Source: Sedimentitalea sp041224545
Lineage (GTDB): Bacteria; Pseudomonadota; Alphaproteobacteria; Rhodobacterales; Rhodobacteraceae
Reading direction: 5' to 3'
NCBI RefSeq assembly: GCF_041224545.1
Contig: NZ_JBGFGP010000163.1
Span: 148,902-212,901, forward strand
Length of the DNA: 64,000 bases
Below the pieces are notes generated by a model. That model saw only the letters and a list, made by a program, of their open reading frames with translations, did no database searches and was not told where the DNA came from. Positions 28,595-38,489 of the stretch are shown here, piece after piece (position 1 is the first letter of the stretch; every line of letters starts with the position of its first letter). The position numbers were made by a program, and so were the translations under genes.

Positions 28595-30775
28595 ATGATC
28601 GACTCACGCCCCATGGATACGTTCAAGCCCGGTGATGTGCTGAACAACACCTACCGCATCGAAGCAGTGCTCGGGCGCGGCGGCACCTCGGAAGTTTACA
28701 AGGCTCGCAGCGAGATCTCGGGGCGGCTCGCCGCGCTCAAGGTCCTGAAAGCCGAGTTTTCCGCAAATGATGATTACCTTGTCCTGCTGACCCGCGAAGA
28801 GGAGATTCGCGAAATCCGCCATGACGCCGTGGTGCGGTATTCCGAAAACCACCGCACGCAGGACGGATTGGTCTATCTTGTCATGGACTATGTCGACGGT
28901 CCCGGTCTGGACAGGAAACTGCGCGAAGGCCCGATGTCCGCCGAGGATCTGCTGACCGTGTGCCGCCGCGTCGCGGAAGGACTCGAGGCGGCGCACAAGC
29001 GCAACATCGTGCATCGCGACCTCAGCCCGGACAACATCATCCTGCGCAACGGCAACCCGGCAGAAGCGGTAATCATCGATTTCGGCATCGCCAAGGACAC
29101 CAATCCGGGAGCGGAGACCATCGTCGGGAACGAGTTCGCCGGCAAATACGCCTATGCCGCGCCCGAGCAGTTGAGCGGGCAGACCGATGCACGTTCGGAT
29201 ATCTACTCGCTCGGCGCGATGTTGCTGGCGAATTTTCGCGGGACATCGCCCGATGTCGGCAAGAACCCGATGGAGGTGGTCAGGAAAAAGAGCGAACCGC
29301 TCGATACCTCGGGCGTGCCGGAGCCGCTCAGGACCCTGATTGATCGCATGGCCGCACCCGACCCCGACGCCCGTTTTCAGACGGCGGCCGAGGTTCTGGC
29401 CTATCTTCGAGACAACCAGGCAGACGCGGATCCCGATGCAACCGTGATATTTCCACCGCCCCGCGCCGACGATCCGGCATCCGAACCCGATCCATCCCCC
29501 GCTACCCCGTCTCCGTCCCGCCCTGCCTCCGAACCGCCACCGGCGCGTAACGAAACGCGCAAGTCACGCGGGGGGCTTGTCGGCCTCGTTGTCGTGGCTG
29601 CCCTGCTCGTTGGTGGTATCGGCGGGTATTTCGGCGGGCTGTTCGACGGGTTTCTGGGGCCGCAATACCCGGTTGCAGATCCATATGAGCTCATCGTCGA
29701 CCATCCCGCAGATGAGCGGCCCCGCGCCACCGGCAACGTGCCTTCGGAACAGATGCTCGCGGCGCTGAATGAGTGGATGGCAGGTCTGTCAGGAACCACC
29801 GATCTGAGACTTGCCACCGGCAATATTGCCGACAGTTGGGGCAACGATGTCATGACGACGCTGTCGGACCTGCGCGATCTTGACGATTGGCGGCTGGTGC
29901 TTGACGGCAACAACGCACAGATCAGCGGCTCCACCACCGACACCGCCTTGCATGCCCGCCTCAGCCGGACCTTTGCCGATGGCCTGCCCGGTGCGCTGAC
30001 GGGAAGTGCAGATATCGAACTGATCCCCCTGTTCCTGCCAACCGGCGAGGTCACTGCCGTGCTTGAACGGCTCGCGGATTGCGGTCCGATCGCGACGCCG
30101 GGGGCGACGCCCGTGGGATATGGACCGCAAAGCCCGATCACGGTGACGGGAAAGGTGGCGGAAACGGCAACCCGCATCGGCTTGTTCGACGCGCTCAGCG
30201 CGATTGCAGGGGAACGAAACGTCGCCGTGGATGTGGACGTTCTGAACCCCACGCTCTGTCTCATCGAAAGCAACCTGCCAAAAGCTCCGGAGGGCGGGAT
30301 CGGCATAGATTTCATTGTCGGAGGACGGAATGAGCCAAACCCATCCGGCCGATTTTTTGTCGGCGAGAACCCGATAATCGACATCGCGTTGCCCGCGGAT
30401 GTGACCGACGGTTACCTGACCGTCTCGATCCTGGATGTCTCCGGAAACGTGTATCATCTCTTGCCGAATCTGAACCGGCAGGAAAACGCGGTGACGGCGC
30501 TGCGCGACGGGCAAACGGGTCCGATCAAGGTACGGGTTGCCTACAGCGTCGAAGAAGCCGCCCGCGAGAACCGCATCGGCTTTACCGTTGATGACAGTTC
30601 GCTGGGCAAGAGCAAGGTGATCGTGCTTCATTCCAGCGAACCGCTATTTGACGGGCTGCGTCCCACATCCGAATCGGCAAGCGGCTATGCGGCGGCGCTC
30701 AGGGATCATGTCGAGACAAATCAGGCCAGTATCCTGTCGCTCGACAGCCGGATCCTGACCACGGCGACGCCCTGA
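28595..30775 (+). CDS. ppkA: T6SS serine/threonine protein kinase PpkA
   Basis: 726 residues. The N-terminal kinase domain has the Gly-rich loop VLGRGGTSEVYKA, the ATP-anchoring Lys in LAALKVLK, the catalytic loop HRDLSPDNIILRN (near residue 140), DFGIAKD and the APEQ segment YAAPEQLSGQTDARSDIYSL. A Pro-rich linker precedes one membrane helix (GLVGLVVVAALLVGGIGGYF, about 326-350). The periplasmic part of about 370 residues ends in a DUF4384-like region (YLTVSILDVSGNVYHLLPNL). In T6SS loci PpkA phosphorylates the FHA protein (TagH/Fha) to switch on assembly; tagH and the opposing phosphatase are here. It converges on pppA with a 4-base gap. The HRDLS form (HRDLK is usual) resembles other PpkA-type kinases. 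Confidence 0.92.
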   Translation: MIDSRPMDTFKPGDVLNNTYRIEAVLGRGGTSEVYKARSEISGRLAALKVLKAEFSANDDYLVLLTREEEIREIRHDAVVRYSENHRTQDGLVYLVMDYVDGPGLDRKLREGPMSAEDLLTVCRRVAEGLEAAHKRNIVHRDLSPDNIILRNGNPAEAVIIDFGIAKDTNPGAETIVGNEFAGKYAYAAPEQLSGQTDARSDIYSLGAMLLANFRGTSPDVGKNPMEVVRKKSEPLDTSGVPEPLRTLIDRMAAPDPDARFQTAAEVLAYLRDNQADADPDATVIFPPPRADDPASEPDPSPATPSPSRPASEPPPARNETRKSRGGLVGLVVVAALLVGGIGGYFGGLFDGFLGPQYPVADPYELIVDHPADERPRATGNVPSEQMLAALNEWMAGLSGTTDLRLATGNIADSWGNDVMTTLSDLRDLDDWRLVLDGNNAQISGSTTDTALHARLSRTFADGLPGALTGSADIELIPLFLPTGEVTAVLERLADCGPIATPGATPVGYGPQSPITVTGKVAETATRIGLFDALSAIAGERNVAVDVDVLNPTLCLIESNLPKAPEGGIGIDFIVGGRNEPNPSGRFFVGENPIIDIALPADVTDGYLTVSILDVSGNVYHLLPNLNRQENAVTALRDGQTGPIKVRVAYSVEEAARENRIGFTVDDSSLGKSKVIVLHSSEPLFDGLRPTSESASGYAAALRDHVETNQASILSLDSRILTTATP

Positions 30776-30779
30776 GCGT

Positions 30780-31493
30780 TCAGAGCACGTCCAGCACGAC
30801 GGCAGTGATATTGTCCGCGCCGCCACCGTCGAGCGCGATTTCGATCAGCCGGTCGGACACCGTTTCGAGCGGTTCACGCGTCAGCACGGATTGCAGGACC
30901 GCAAAGGTCGCATATTTCGTCAGCCCATCCGAGCAGAGCAGAAACCGATCACCGCGCAGCGCGTCGCCGCGAACCTTGTCGAGTTCCAACCTGTCCCCCA
31001 CCCCGACCGCACGGGTGATCGCGTTGGATTGCGGGTGTTGATCCGCCTCGTCCCACGTCATCTGACCGTCGAGAACAAGCTCCGCCACGGCGGAATGGTC
31101 AGTTGTCAGGAGTTCGATCTGACCATCGCGAAGCCGGTATATCCGACTGTCCCCGGCCCAGAGCCCGACGAAATGCCCCCTTGCGATCATCAGCGCGGCA
31201 ACGGTTGCCCCGATAATGCCTCGTCCGCGCGCCTCGGCTTCGCTGAGGATAATATCATGCGATTCAATGATCGCATCGCGGAGCGCATGCATCCGTTCCG
31301 TCGGATTCAGCCCCCCCGGGATCATCGCAACCCTGTCCGCAATCAGCCGGCTGGCATAATCGCCCGCGTCATGTCCGCCCATCCCGTCCGACACCATCCA
31401 GATGCTCCGCTCGGGCAGCACAAGCACGGAATCTTCATTGACCTTGCGTTTATGTCCCACATGGGTTCGGGCGTTATAGCGAATCTCGCTCAT
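30780..31493 (-). CDS. pppA: PP2C-type protein phosphatase PppA
   Basis: 237 residues from ATG 31493, which overlaps the tagF stop by 4 nt. PPM-family metal-binding motifs: KVNEDSVLVLPERSIWMVSDGMGGHDAGDYAS, seen as VNEDS and DGMGGH (residues about 19-50), then WAGDSRIYRLRDG and the C-terminal DNITAVVLDVL. All metal-ligand Asp residues are present. In T6SS loci this enzyme reverses PpkA phosphorylation of the FHA protein. It is the last gene of the minus-strand T6SS series and meets ppkA tail to tail. Confidence 0.94.
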   Translation of the reverse strand: MSEIRYNARTHVGHKRKVNEDSVLVLPERSIWMVSDGMGGHDAGDYASRLIADRVAMIPGGLNPTERMHALRDAIIESHDIILSEAEARGRGIIGATVAALMIARGHFVGLWAGDSRIYRLRDGQIELLTTDHSAVAELVLDGQMTWDEADQHPQSNAITRAVGVGDRLELDKVRGDALRGDRFLLCSDGLTKYATFAVLQSVLTREPLETVSDRLIEIALDGGGADNITAVVLDVL

Positions 31494-32161
31494 GCGATCT
31501 GGCCAGAGCGCCAGATCGGTGCGTCCATGTGGAAAAGGCCCACGGCCCCGGGGCCCTCTGGCAGGCCATCGCACAGCATCAGCCGCTGCGCATCCCCTGT
31601 CATCGCACTCCAGATGCTCGGGCGCGCACCGATATCCGCGATGCGGTCGGCGGCAAGGTCTGCGACCACATCGCTGCCCGTCATCGCGATGAAATGACCG
31701 GTGCGCGACACTGACGGCGAACATCCGGCCACGGGGGGCGGGATTTCGGCGAGCCTCTGTTCAAGTTTTTCACGGCTCATGTCGTCTTCCAATGCGTCCA
31801 GGGCAAGCGCCTCCAGTCTCTCAAATAATCGCGCGGCGCGAAAGTGGTCTGACGCAATCGTGCCCGGCGACGAAAACGACGCCATCAAGGTCAATGGAAA
31901 TCGCCGCCCGACACGATCAACCGACGGCATGAGCACACCGATGATCTTGGACCCACCGGCCAGTGTCGGCGCCAGGCAGAAGCGCCAGATCGGGGAGGAC
32001 ATATAATGATCGTCCCATTGGTCTCCGAGGGCGGTCTGCGCCGCCAGCATGCTGCGCTGCATCCAGTCATCCCAGGTCGAGACGAAACCCGCCGGAGTGT
32101 TCAGCCGAAAGAAATCCCCGACCGTGGGTATCTTGCCAAACGCACCGAACGCCCCGGTCAT
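31490..32161 (-). CDS. tagF: T6SS-associated protein TagF
   Basis: 223 residues. The opening GAFGAFGKIPTVGDFFRLNT and the block WDDWMQRSMLAAQ, with WRFCLAPTLAGG and GVLMPSVDRVGRRFPL, are typical of the TagF/BMA_A0400 family. ATG 32161 shares one base with the tssM stop (TGATG). In other T6SS loci TagF is a negative post-translational regulator that acts separately from or together with the PpkA/PppA pathway. Here it is coupled to pppA by a 4-nt overlap. No fused phosphatase domain is present; pppA is a separate gene. Confidence 0.9.
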   Translation of the reverse strand: MTGAFGAFGKIPTVGDFFRLNTPAGFVSTWDDWMQRSMLAAQTALGDQWDDHYMSSPIWRFCLAPTLAGGSKIIGVLMPSVDRVGRRFPLTLMASFSSPGTIASDHFRAARLFERLEALALDALEDDMSREKLEQRLAEIPPPVAGCSPSVSRTGHFIAMTGSDVVADLAADRIADIGARPSIWSAMTGDAQRLMLCDGLPEGPGAVGLFHMDAPIWRSGQIA

Positions 32162-35100
32162 CACATCGACTTTGGACAATTGAACTTGGCCAGCGCCGGC
32201 AGGGCGAACGGGTTGATCACGGAGCCCGACTGCAACTGAAAGATCGCGATGCGGCCACCCACGTTGAAGATCACGCGCTTGCGGTCCGACACGTTGGTGC
32301 GGCGTACCTCCGCCGCGTCCAGCAACCGGAACCACCCCCACGGGCCATCCCGCGACAGCGTGCTTTCGATATTCTTTCTGTCCGGCTGAAATGTCACCCG
32401 CGCCAATCCGACCGAACCGGGCCATGTCACCGCCACCGGGTTGGGCTGACCGCCACGATGCGCAAATTCGACCGCCTGGCCGTCGATTTCGAGTGACACC
32501 GACTTGGCCTTGGGATCCAGGGCCTCGGGCGTGATCTGGAACTGCACCGCCGGCGTCGAACCTGCGGCAAAGAACGCGTCGCGTATCTCGGCGGCATATT
32601 GCATCTGCTCCAGCACTGATTGAGAGATGCCCAGTTCCACATCATTGACCCGCTTCCATGACCAAGGCCGTGTTCTGGTATCGACATAGCGGATCAGGTG
32701 TTCGGTAAAAAACGAGTCGATCAGCCCCTGTGGCGCGAACAGCCTGGCGAAATCCTGCATGGCGACATCGGCACCCGCGCGGCGGTTGAACGGATAACGG
32801 TTGCTCAGCGCCTGCTCGCAGAACGGCAACACGCTGGCCTGCCAGCTGGCGTTGATCGACGCGCGCGTGCCATCCGCCGCGATCCCCGACGAACCGGTGG
32901 TGATCTGCGACGCCCAGCGCTGGATCGGTCCGTCGATGCGGCTGGCGGCCTGCTGAAACTGCTGGATCGCGGCACCACCCTCGGCGCTGCTGCTGACGCC
33001 GCTGAACGACATCTTGTTCAGCTCCTGATAAACATTGGTCAAGGCTCCCATCAGCCCGTCCAGCTGCGACGGTTGCCCGTCCGGACGGTCTACAAGCTGG
33101 TGCAACCAGGCAAAACGATCCTCGACATAGGCACCCGGCGGACGGGCGGGCTCTCCGGTATTGGCCGCGGCTGCGCGCGACAGGGCGCTCAACATGATCT
33201 GCGCCTGCGCACTCAGCGTGGACCGGGATTCAATCGCTGCCACCGCGCTCGCCCCGGTCTTGAGTTCGCTCGTGTCGAGGATCGCGCGATCTTCGGTCAA
33301 TCGGGTTTCGTTCGAGATCTCGGTGAGGATGTTGACGATGGGCGATGTCGGGCCGGACAGAACATTCGTAACCTCCACCGCATGCGACAGGCTTTCCATC
33401 GGTATGATGTCGATATCGCCCAGGACCGCGTCGTAACGGGCAATGTAGTCGTTGTAGTACAGGTTCAGAACATCCCGGCTCAGCGCGATAAGCGCCGCGT
33501 CGGTCTGCTCGGCCTCGCCACGCGGCCCCAAAACCCAGCTTTCACTGGCGACGCGCGCGGCGACATCCACCGCCTCGTTCAGAAAGACGTTGTTGAACCC
33601 GTCATAGGTGAAAATGCCCTCGACCCCATCGCTGAGCGGTTTGCCCGACGAACGTACCAGCACACGCTGCACCGCCGGGCCGCCGGCCTCGGTGATGCGC
33701 CATTCCGGCAAGGCGGTGGCCTGCGGGCTGTTGATGATGCCGTTGTAAACCCGCTGCGACAACGGCATTTCCAGCAGCAGGCCCTGCACCTGCTCCACCA
33801 GCGGACCATTCAGGGCGATCTCTTCCATCGGCTGCGACAACAGGGCATCGAGATGATCCGCGAGGTCACGCCGCAAGGTGTCGCGCGCAGGGCCCGAATA
33901 GGCGAGCGACCAGTCGATCTGCAACCATTCCCTGACCAGATCGGCATTCATCGGCCCCTGCAGCCCAAGCATCAGGTAGATCTTGAGCGCCTCGTAGAGC
34001 AGTTCGGTGTTGTTCATGTTGGCGGCCATCTGCTCTTCCAGCCGCAACAGCAATCGCGGCAGGAAACGCTGGTTCAGCGCGGCGCGATAGGTCTGCGCCG
34101 CCTGTGTCCCGATGACTTCGCCCTGATACAGACCGTAGGTGAGGCTGCGGTCGGGGGCCGGATCGCCGAGTACCGGGTTGCCGGGCATGTCCCGCAGGAT
34201 GTTCAACGCATCAACCACCGGCGGAAGGTCGGTATCGCCCACCGGGCTGGGCGGCAAGGTGGCCGCCGCCGCCTGATAGGTTTTCACTTGCGCCTCGGCC
34301 TGATCGAGCAACTCTGAATTGCCTAGATAGCTGCGAATCCACAGGGTTCCGGTGGTCAGGGCGACCAACACCGTGGCCGCTATCGCCGCGACACGCGCCC
34401 AGCGATAGCGTCGCTCGACCTTGTCGTCGGATGACACAAGCCCCGCTTCGGGGAAGATCACCTGTTCGAACAGCCGGGTCAGGAAATAGGAACGCCCCGT
34501 GCCCTGACCGGACCCGATGGCCTGACGCCCGATACCGAAGGTCTGTGCCATGTTCAGCATCAGCCGGTCGATCGGCGTGCCTTCTTGCGTGCCCGACGTG
34601 AAATAGACCCCGCGCAACATGTGGCGTTTCTCATAACGGTTATCCTGAAACACCTCGTTCAGAAACTCGCGCGCGACACGGCGCATCGAGGCGACCTGGC
34701 TCGGGAAGCCGGCAATCAGGGCGCGGCGCTGATGATCGGTTTCCGCCTGCATGCGTTCGAGCGACTGCGCGTTGAGTTGCCCCAGCAAGAGCGCGAATTC
34801 GTCGTCGAACGCCCCCATCGGAGAGACCTCGCCACGGCTCTGGTCCAGCGGCAGGGTAAATCCCCAGACCTGTTCGCGCTCTTCCTTGCCCAGATTGTCG
34901 TGAAATTCGCTGAACCCGGCGATCAGGTCCGCCTTGGTGAACAGCACATAGACCGGGAACCGCACCCCCAGGCGCTCGCGCAGTTCGTTCAGCCGTCGGC
35001 GCACCGCCAGCGCGTGGCTTTTCTGGGTCGTCTCATCCTGCAACGACAGGTCGCTCAGGCTGATCGCGATCATCGCGCCATTGATCGGCTGACGCTTGCG

Positions 35101-35730
35101 ATGTCGCCTCAGCAGATCAAGAAAGCCGAGCCACCCCGCGTTGTCCGCATCCTTGTCGCTTTCCTGCGTGGTATAGCGTCCCGCCGTGTCGATCAGCACC
35201 GCCTGATTGGTGAACCACCAGTCGCAATTGCGCGTGCCGCCAACCCCGCCGACCGCCGCCTTGCCGGTCTTGTCCGCCAGCGGGAACTGCAATCCCGAAT
35301 TCACGATCGCCGTGGTCTTGCCGGCACCGGGCGGGCCGATCATCACATACCAGGGCAGTTCGCTCAGATGCCGCCGTCCGTTCCTGGACTTGCGCAATTC
35401 GGTGATCGCCGTCTTGAACTTGCTCTTCAGCGCGCTGATCTCTTCGTTCAACACCTCATCGGCGTCGGACTCGACGGTCTCGGCGATCTCCTTGCCCATC
35501 GCCCGCGCCTTGCGCCAGCGCCACCAGTAGATGATACCCATGAGCAGCAGGAAGAATGCCCAGATCGCGACAATGGTCGCGATGCGGGTGGTCACGCTGT
35601 CAAAAGGATACCAGTCGCGCCACCCCAGATAAGGTGCGAAATACCACGTGCACAGCGACAGAACGAGTGCCACGAGCGCCAGGACCGAATAGATCGTGCC
35701 GAACATGAATCTCAGGGTTCTGCGGATCAT
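32161..35730 (-). CDS. tssM: T6SS membrane core protein TssM (IcmF family)
   Basis: 1189 residues. Two N-terminal membrane helices (within the first 70 residues, including IATIVAIWAFFLLLMGIIYW) flank a cytoplasmic region with Walker A IGPPGAGKTTAIVNSG near residue 135, VLIDTAGRYTTQ and VYVLFTKADLIAGFSEF. A third helix (VAAIAATVLVALTTGTLWI) lies near residue 450, followed by a large periplasmic part with the IcmF-related and C-terminal beta domains. TssM spans the inner membrane and reaches the outer membrane. Walker A is intact, so this belongs to the ATPase-motif-bearing subset. Its usual outer-membrane partner TssJ is not encoded in the window. It overlaps tssL by 4 nt and tagF by 1 nt. Confidence 0.96.
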   Translation of the reverse strand: MIRRTLRFMFGTIYSVLALVALVLSLCTWYFAPYLGWRDWYPFDSVTTRIATIVAIWAFFLLLMGIIYWWRWRKARAMGKEIAETVESDADEVLNEEISALKSKFKTAITELRKSRNGRRHLSELPWYVMIGPPGAGKTTAIVNSGLQFPLADKTGKAAVGGVGGTRNCDWWFTNQAVLIDTAGRYTTQESDKDADNAGWLGFLDLLRRHRKRQPINGAMIAISLSDLSLQDETTQKSHALAVRRRLNELRERLGVRFPVYVLFTKADLIAGFSEFHDNLGKEEREQVWGFTLPLDQSRGEVSPMGAFDDEFALLLGQLNAQSLERMQAETDHQRRALIAGFPSQVASMRRVAREFLNEVFQDNRYEKRHMLRGVYFTSGTQEGTPIDRLMLNMAQTFGIGRQAIGSGQGTGRSYFLTRLFEQVIFPEAGLVSSDDKVERRYRWARVAAIAATVLVALTTGTLWIRSYLGNSELLDQAEAQVKTYQAAAATLPPSPVGDTDLPPVVDALNILRDMPGNPVLGDPAPDRSLTYGLYQGEVIGTQAAQTYRAALNQRFLPRLLLRLEEQMAANMNNTELLYEALKIYLMLGLQGPMNADLVREWLQIDWSLAYSGPARDTLRRDLADHLDALLSQPMEEIALNGPLVEQVQGLLLEMPLSQRVYNGIINSPQATALPEWRITEAGGPAVQRVLVRSSGKPLSDGVEGIFTYDGFNNVFLNEAVDVAARVASESWVLGPRGEAEQTDAALIALSRDVLNLYYNDYIARYDAVLGDIDIIPMESLSHAVEVTNVLSGPTSPIVNILTEISNETRLTEDRAILDTSELKTGASAVAAIESRSTLSAQAQIMLSALSRAAAANTGEPARPPGAYVEDRFAWLHQLVDRPDGQPSQLDGLMGALTNVYQELNKMSFSGVSSSAEGGAAIQQFQQAASRIDGPIQRWASQITTGSSGIAADGTRASINASWQASVLPFCEQALSNRYPFNRRAGADVAMQDFARLFAPQGLIDSFFTEHLIRYVDTRTRPWSWKRVNDVELGISQSVLEQMQYAAEIRDAFFAAGSTPAVQFQITPEALDPKAKSVSLEIDGQAVEFAHRGGQPNPVAVTWPGSVGLARVTFQPDRKNIESTLSRDGPWGWFRLLDAAEVRRTNVSDRKRVIFNVGGRIAIFQLQSGSVINPFALPALAKFNCPKSM

Positions 35731-37112
35731 GTCCCGTCCTCCCGCACCAGCAACACTTCTATGCGACGATTGCGGGCGCGCCCCTCGCGCGTGCCGTTAT
35801 CCGCGATCGGCTCCTTGTCGGCGCGCCCTTCGGCCGACAACCGGCCCGGATCGTCCAGCTCACCGGACATGCGCTCCATCACCGATTTCGCACGCGCCAG
35901 CGACAGCGCCATGTTCGACGGAAACCGGGATGACCGGATCGGCACGTTGTCGGAATGACCGGCGATGATGACCGGACCGGGTTCGTCGTTCAGCGCGCGC
36001 GCCACGCGATCCACCGGTGCCTCGAAATTCTGCGACAACCTGTCAGAGCCGGACCCGAACATTCCGGACCCGGCGATGCGCACGATCAGCGTGTTGCCCT
36101 TCTGAAAAACCTCGACAATGCCATCGTCGATTTCGGGCTGCAAAAATCCCTCGACCTTCCTGAGCTGTTCTTCGGCGCTTGGGGCGGCGGGCGCAGGTGG
36201 CGGCGGTGGCGCGCGGCGTTGCAGTTCGGCCACCGGGCCGCTGTCGATGACCGACAACTGTCCGACCACGCGCTCGGTCGAAGTTGACAAGGCATAGGAC
36301 AGTCCCGCGAACTGGAACGCCAGAAGCCCGGCGGTGACCGCAACCGCGATCCACACCAGCCGCCAGACCGAGCGCGGCTTGAACGGCTTTTCCACGCCCT
36401 CCCAATGCGGCGACAAGTCCCGTTCAAGCGGCCCCCGCTGCGCCCGGATGATACGGGCCAGAGCGGCACGGATTTGCAGATGCTTCTCGGCGCCGCCCTG
36501 TTCGACGCGCAATCGTCCTTCAAACCCCAGGGACATGCACATGTAGATGAATTCGAGCAGGTCGATATTCTGCCCCGGTTCCTTTTCCAGCCGCGCCAGC
36601 AGATCATAGAATCGGTCGCCGCCCACCGTCTCGCGATGGAACGTGCCCACCATCGATTGCAGGCCCCAACTCGACTGACCGCCCCACGGCGTGTTCAGCA
36701 CCACATCGTCGAGCGTGGCGCAGAGCGCATAGCGTGCAACCTTGACCGTCTGGGCCGCGATGCCCGCCTGCAAGGCACGGTTTTCGAACGCGCGCACCTC
36801 GGCGATCACACTCTGGCGCAACTTGTCCGGGTCCATGTGCTGGGCGCGGTTCCGAATGCGGCTGATCAGGGAAAACAACGTGCTGGCAGAGGCGACAAGC
36901 TGGTTCATGCCCGTGAGCGTCGGACCGGAGTCCGGCGGCCCTGCGGGGCTGGACACCGGTTCCGGGGCGGTGGAAGCAGGCACGCCAAACGCGTCGGCCG
37001 CGGGTGCTGCGGCAGGTTGTGCCGCAGGCTTGCGCCGACCGCCCGGATTCGGCCTGATCACCGTCTTGTCGGTGTCATCGGGTTCTGCAAACGGGTCGTC
37101 ATCAGACATCAT
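35727..37112 (-). CDS. tssL: T6SS membrane protein TssL (DotU) with C-terminal OmpA-like domain
   Basis: 461 residues. A Pro/Ala-rich N-terminus precedes the DotU domain (LVASASTLFSLISRIRN; TPWGGQSSWGLQSMVGTFHR; FIYMCMSLGFEGRLRV). One membrane helix lies near residue 255 (WIAVAVTAGLLAFQFAGL). The periplasmic OmpA-like domain contains VIIAGHSDNVPIRSSRFPSN and LSLARAKSVMERM. This is an evolved TssL able to bind peptidoglycan itself, which is relevant because no TssJ or TagL gene was found. Its stop overlaps the tssM start by 4 nt, and its start is 13 bases after the tssK stop. Confidence 0.95.
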   Translation of the reverse strand: MMSDDDPFAEPDDTDKTVIRPNPGGRRKPAAQPAAAPAADAFGVPASTAPEPVSSPAGPPDSGPTLTGMNQLVASASTLFSLISRIRNRAQHMDPDKLRQSVIAEVRAFENRALQAGIAAQTVKVARYALCATLDDVVLNTPWGGQSSWGLQSMVGTFHRETVGGDRFYDLLARLEKEPGQNIDLLEFIYMCMSLGFEGRLRVEQGGAEKHLQIRAALARIIRAQRGPLERDLSPHWEGVEKPFKPRSVWRLVWIAVAVTAGLLAFQFAGLSYALSTSTERVVGQLSVIDSGPVAELQRRAPPPPPAPAAPSAEEQLRKVEGFLQPEIDDGIVEVFQKGNTLIVRIAGSGMFGSGSDRLSQNFEAPVDRVARALNDEPGPVIIAGHSDNVPIRSSRFPSNMALSLARAKSVMERMSGELDDPGRLSAEGRADKEPIADNGTREGRARNRRIEVLLVREDGT

Positions 37113-37125
37113 TCATACCAATCCA

Positions 37126-38466
37126 TCAGCCGTTCCGGATCGCCCAAAGCTCCATCTTCAGACCCGGATACTGACCGGATACATGCACTGCGATGCCGCC
37201 TGACGTGGTCATCTTGCTCCAGTACGGGCTGGCGGCATCGAGTTCGAAATAGACCACGCCCGCATGATAGGGAATCTGGCGCGGGGCCACCGGCATCGGG
37301 CGCAGCGTGATCCCCGGCAGCGCGGAATTGACCAGTTGCCGGATTTCCTCGACCGGGCCGATCTTGGCCTGACCGGCGAAATGGCGGCGCACATCCTCGG
37401 CGGGAATATCCGCGTCCACCGCCAGAACGAAACCCGCATTCCCCAAGAGCTTGCGGTCGGCGATCACACCCACGCTTATACCATATTTCCGCTCTTCCAG
37501 CTTGATCGGAATCGCTGTCTGTTCAAGCACCGAACTCAGATATTGCCGCAGCAACCGGATGACCGGTGCGAAACTGCCGGTCAGATCGTCATGGCGGTAG
37601 GGCGGCAACTCGGGCGGCTGCTTTTCCGCGGTCATGAACACCGACAATTCCCCGGCCAGAGCGACGCAATGCCGATAGAGATCTTCGGGATGCAGATTCT
37701 CGATCCGCGACAGATGACGCATCACCGGGATCGTGCGGTTGACCACCGTCAGCAACAGGAAATCCGACACTTCGGCCACGCCACGCGCGCCGCCCCCTTC
37801 GGACAGGCGCCCGGCCAGCGCCTGCATCCGGTGCGACAGCAAACCTTCAAGCTCGCGCGTGAACCCGTCAAGCGGTCGCGCGGCGCGTACATCCAGACAA
37901 CTCGGGATGAATGCCTGATCCAGGATGATCTCCTTGTCAGGGCGCACCTCGATGATGCGCGCCACCGGGATCGCCAGCCGATCCGACAGATCATCGACCG
38001 CCAGCGCGAATTGCAGACGCATCTTGCCGATACCGAGCATCACCGGCTTTTTCTGCTGGCCCATGGAATCGGTGACTTCGATCTCGCCGGGACGCAGACG
38101 GCTGGCCGACATTTCCGCCCCGCTCAGATCGACCTCGGCGGCCCCCTGCCGCCGTTGCGGCACGGTCAGGTAGACCACGCAATCCTTGATGGTTTCAGGC
38201 ACTTCCAGAGCCGGGGGGTGATCCTCGGCCATGGGCACACGGAACACGGTACCGTCCTGGGTCAGCCCGGCACAGGATTTCAGCGCGAACTGCCCGACCT
38301 TGAGCACCTCGTCGTCGATTTCCAGCGCGCTTACCCCCCAGGCATAGGGCCGCACGCGGCGAGCCAGCCCGGTTACCAGTGCCTCGGTATACCGATCCGC
38401 CTGCTGGAAATGATGAGGTTGCAGGAACAACCCCTCGGTCCAAAGCACCTTGCTGTCCCAGGACAC
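37126..38466 (-). CDS. tssK: T6SS baseplate-membrane connector TssK
   Basis: 446 residues. The start is GTG 38466 with AAGGAG six bases upstream. The TssK N-terminal signature VLWTEGLFLQPHHFQQADRY is clear, as are ISVGVIADRKLLGNAGFVLAV and the C-terminal VYFELDAASPYWSKM. TssK trimers link the TssEFG baseplate to the TssLM membrane complex. It is encoded between tagH and tssL, which is consistent with the physical order of assembly. The GTG start may lower its translation relative to neighbours. Confidence 0.95.
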   Translation of the reverse strand: MSWDSKVLWTEGLFLQPHHFQQADRYTEALVTGLARRVRPYAWGVSALEIDDEVLKVGQFALKSCAGLTQDGTVFRVPMAEDHPPALEVPETIKDCVVYLTVPQRRQGAAEVDLSGAEMSASRLRPGEIEVTDSMGQQKKPVMLGIGKMRLQFALAVDDLSDRLAIPVARIIEVRPDKEIILDQAFIPSCLDVRAARPLDGFTRELEGLLSHRMQALAGRLSEGGGARGVAEVSDFLLLTVVNRTIPVMRHLSRIENLHPEDLYRHCVALAGELSVFMTAEKQPPELPPYRHDDLTGSFAPVIRLLRQYLSSVLEQTAIPIKLEERKYGISVGVIADRKLLGNAGFVLAVDADIPAEDVRRHFAGQAKIGPVEEIRQLVNSALPGITLRPMPVAPRQIPYHAGVVYFELDAASPYWSKMTTSGGIAVHVSGQYPGLKMELWAIRNG

Positions 38467-38489
38467 TGGCTTCTCCTTCTTTTCGGACG

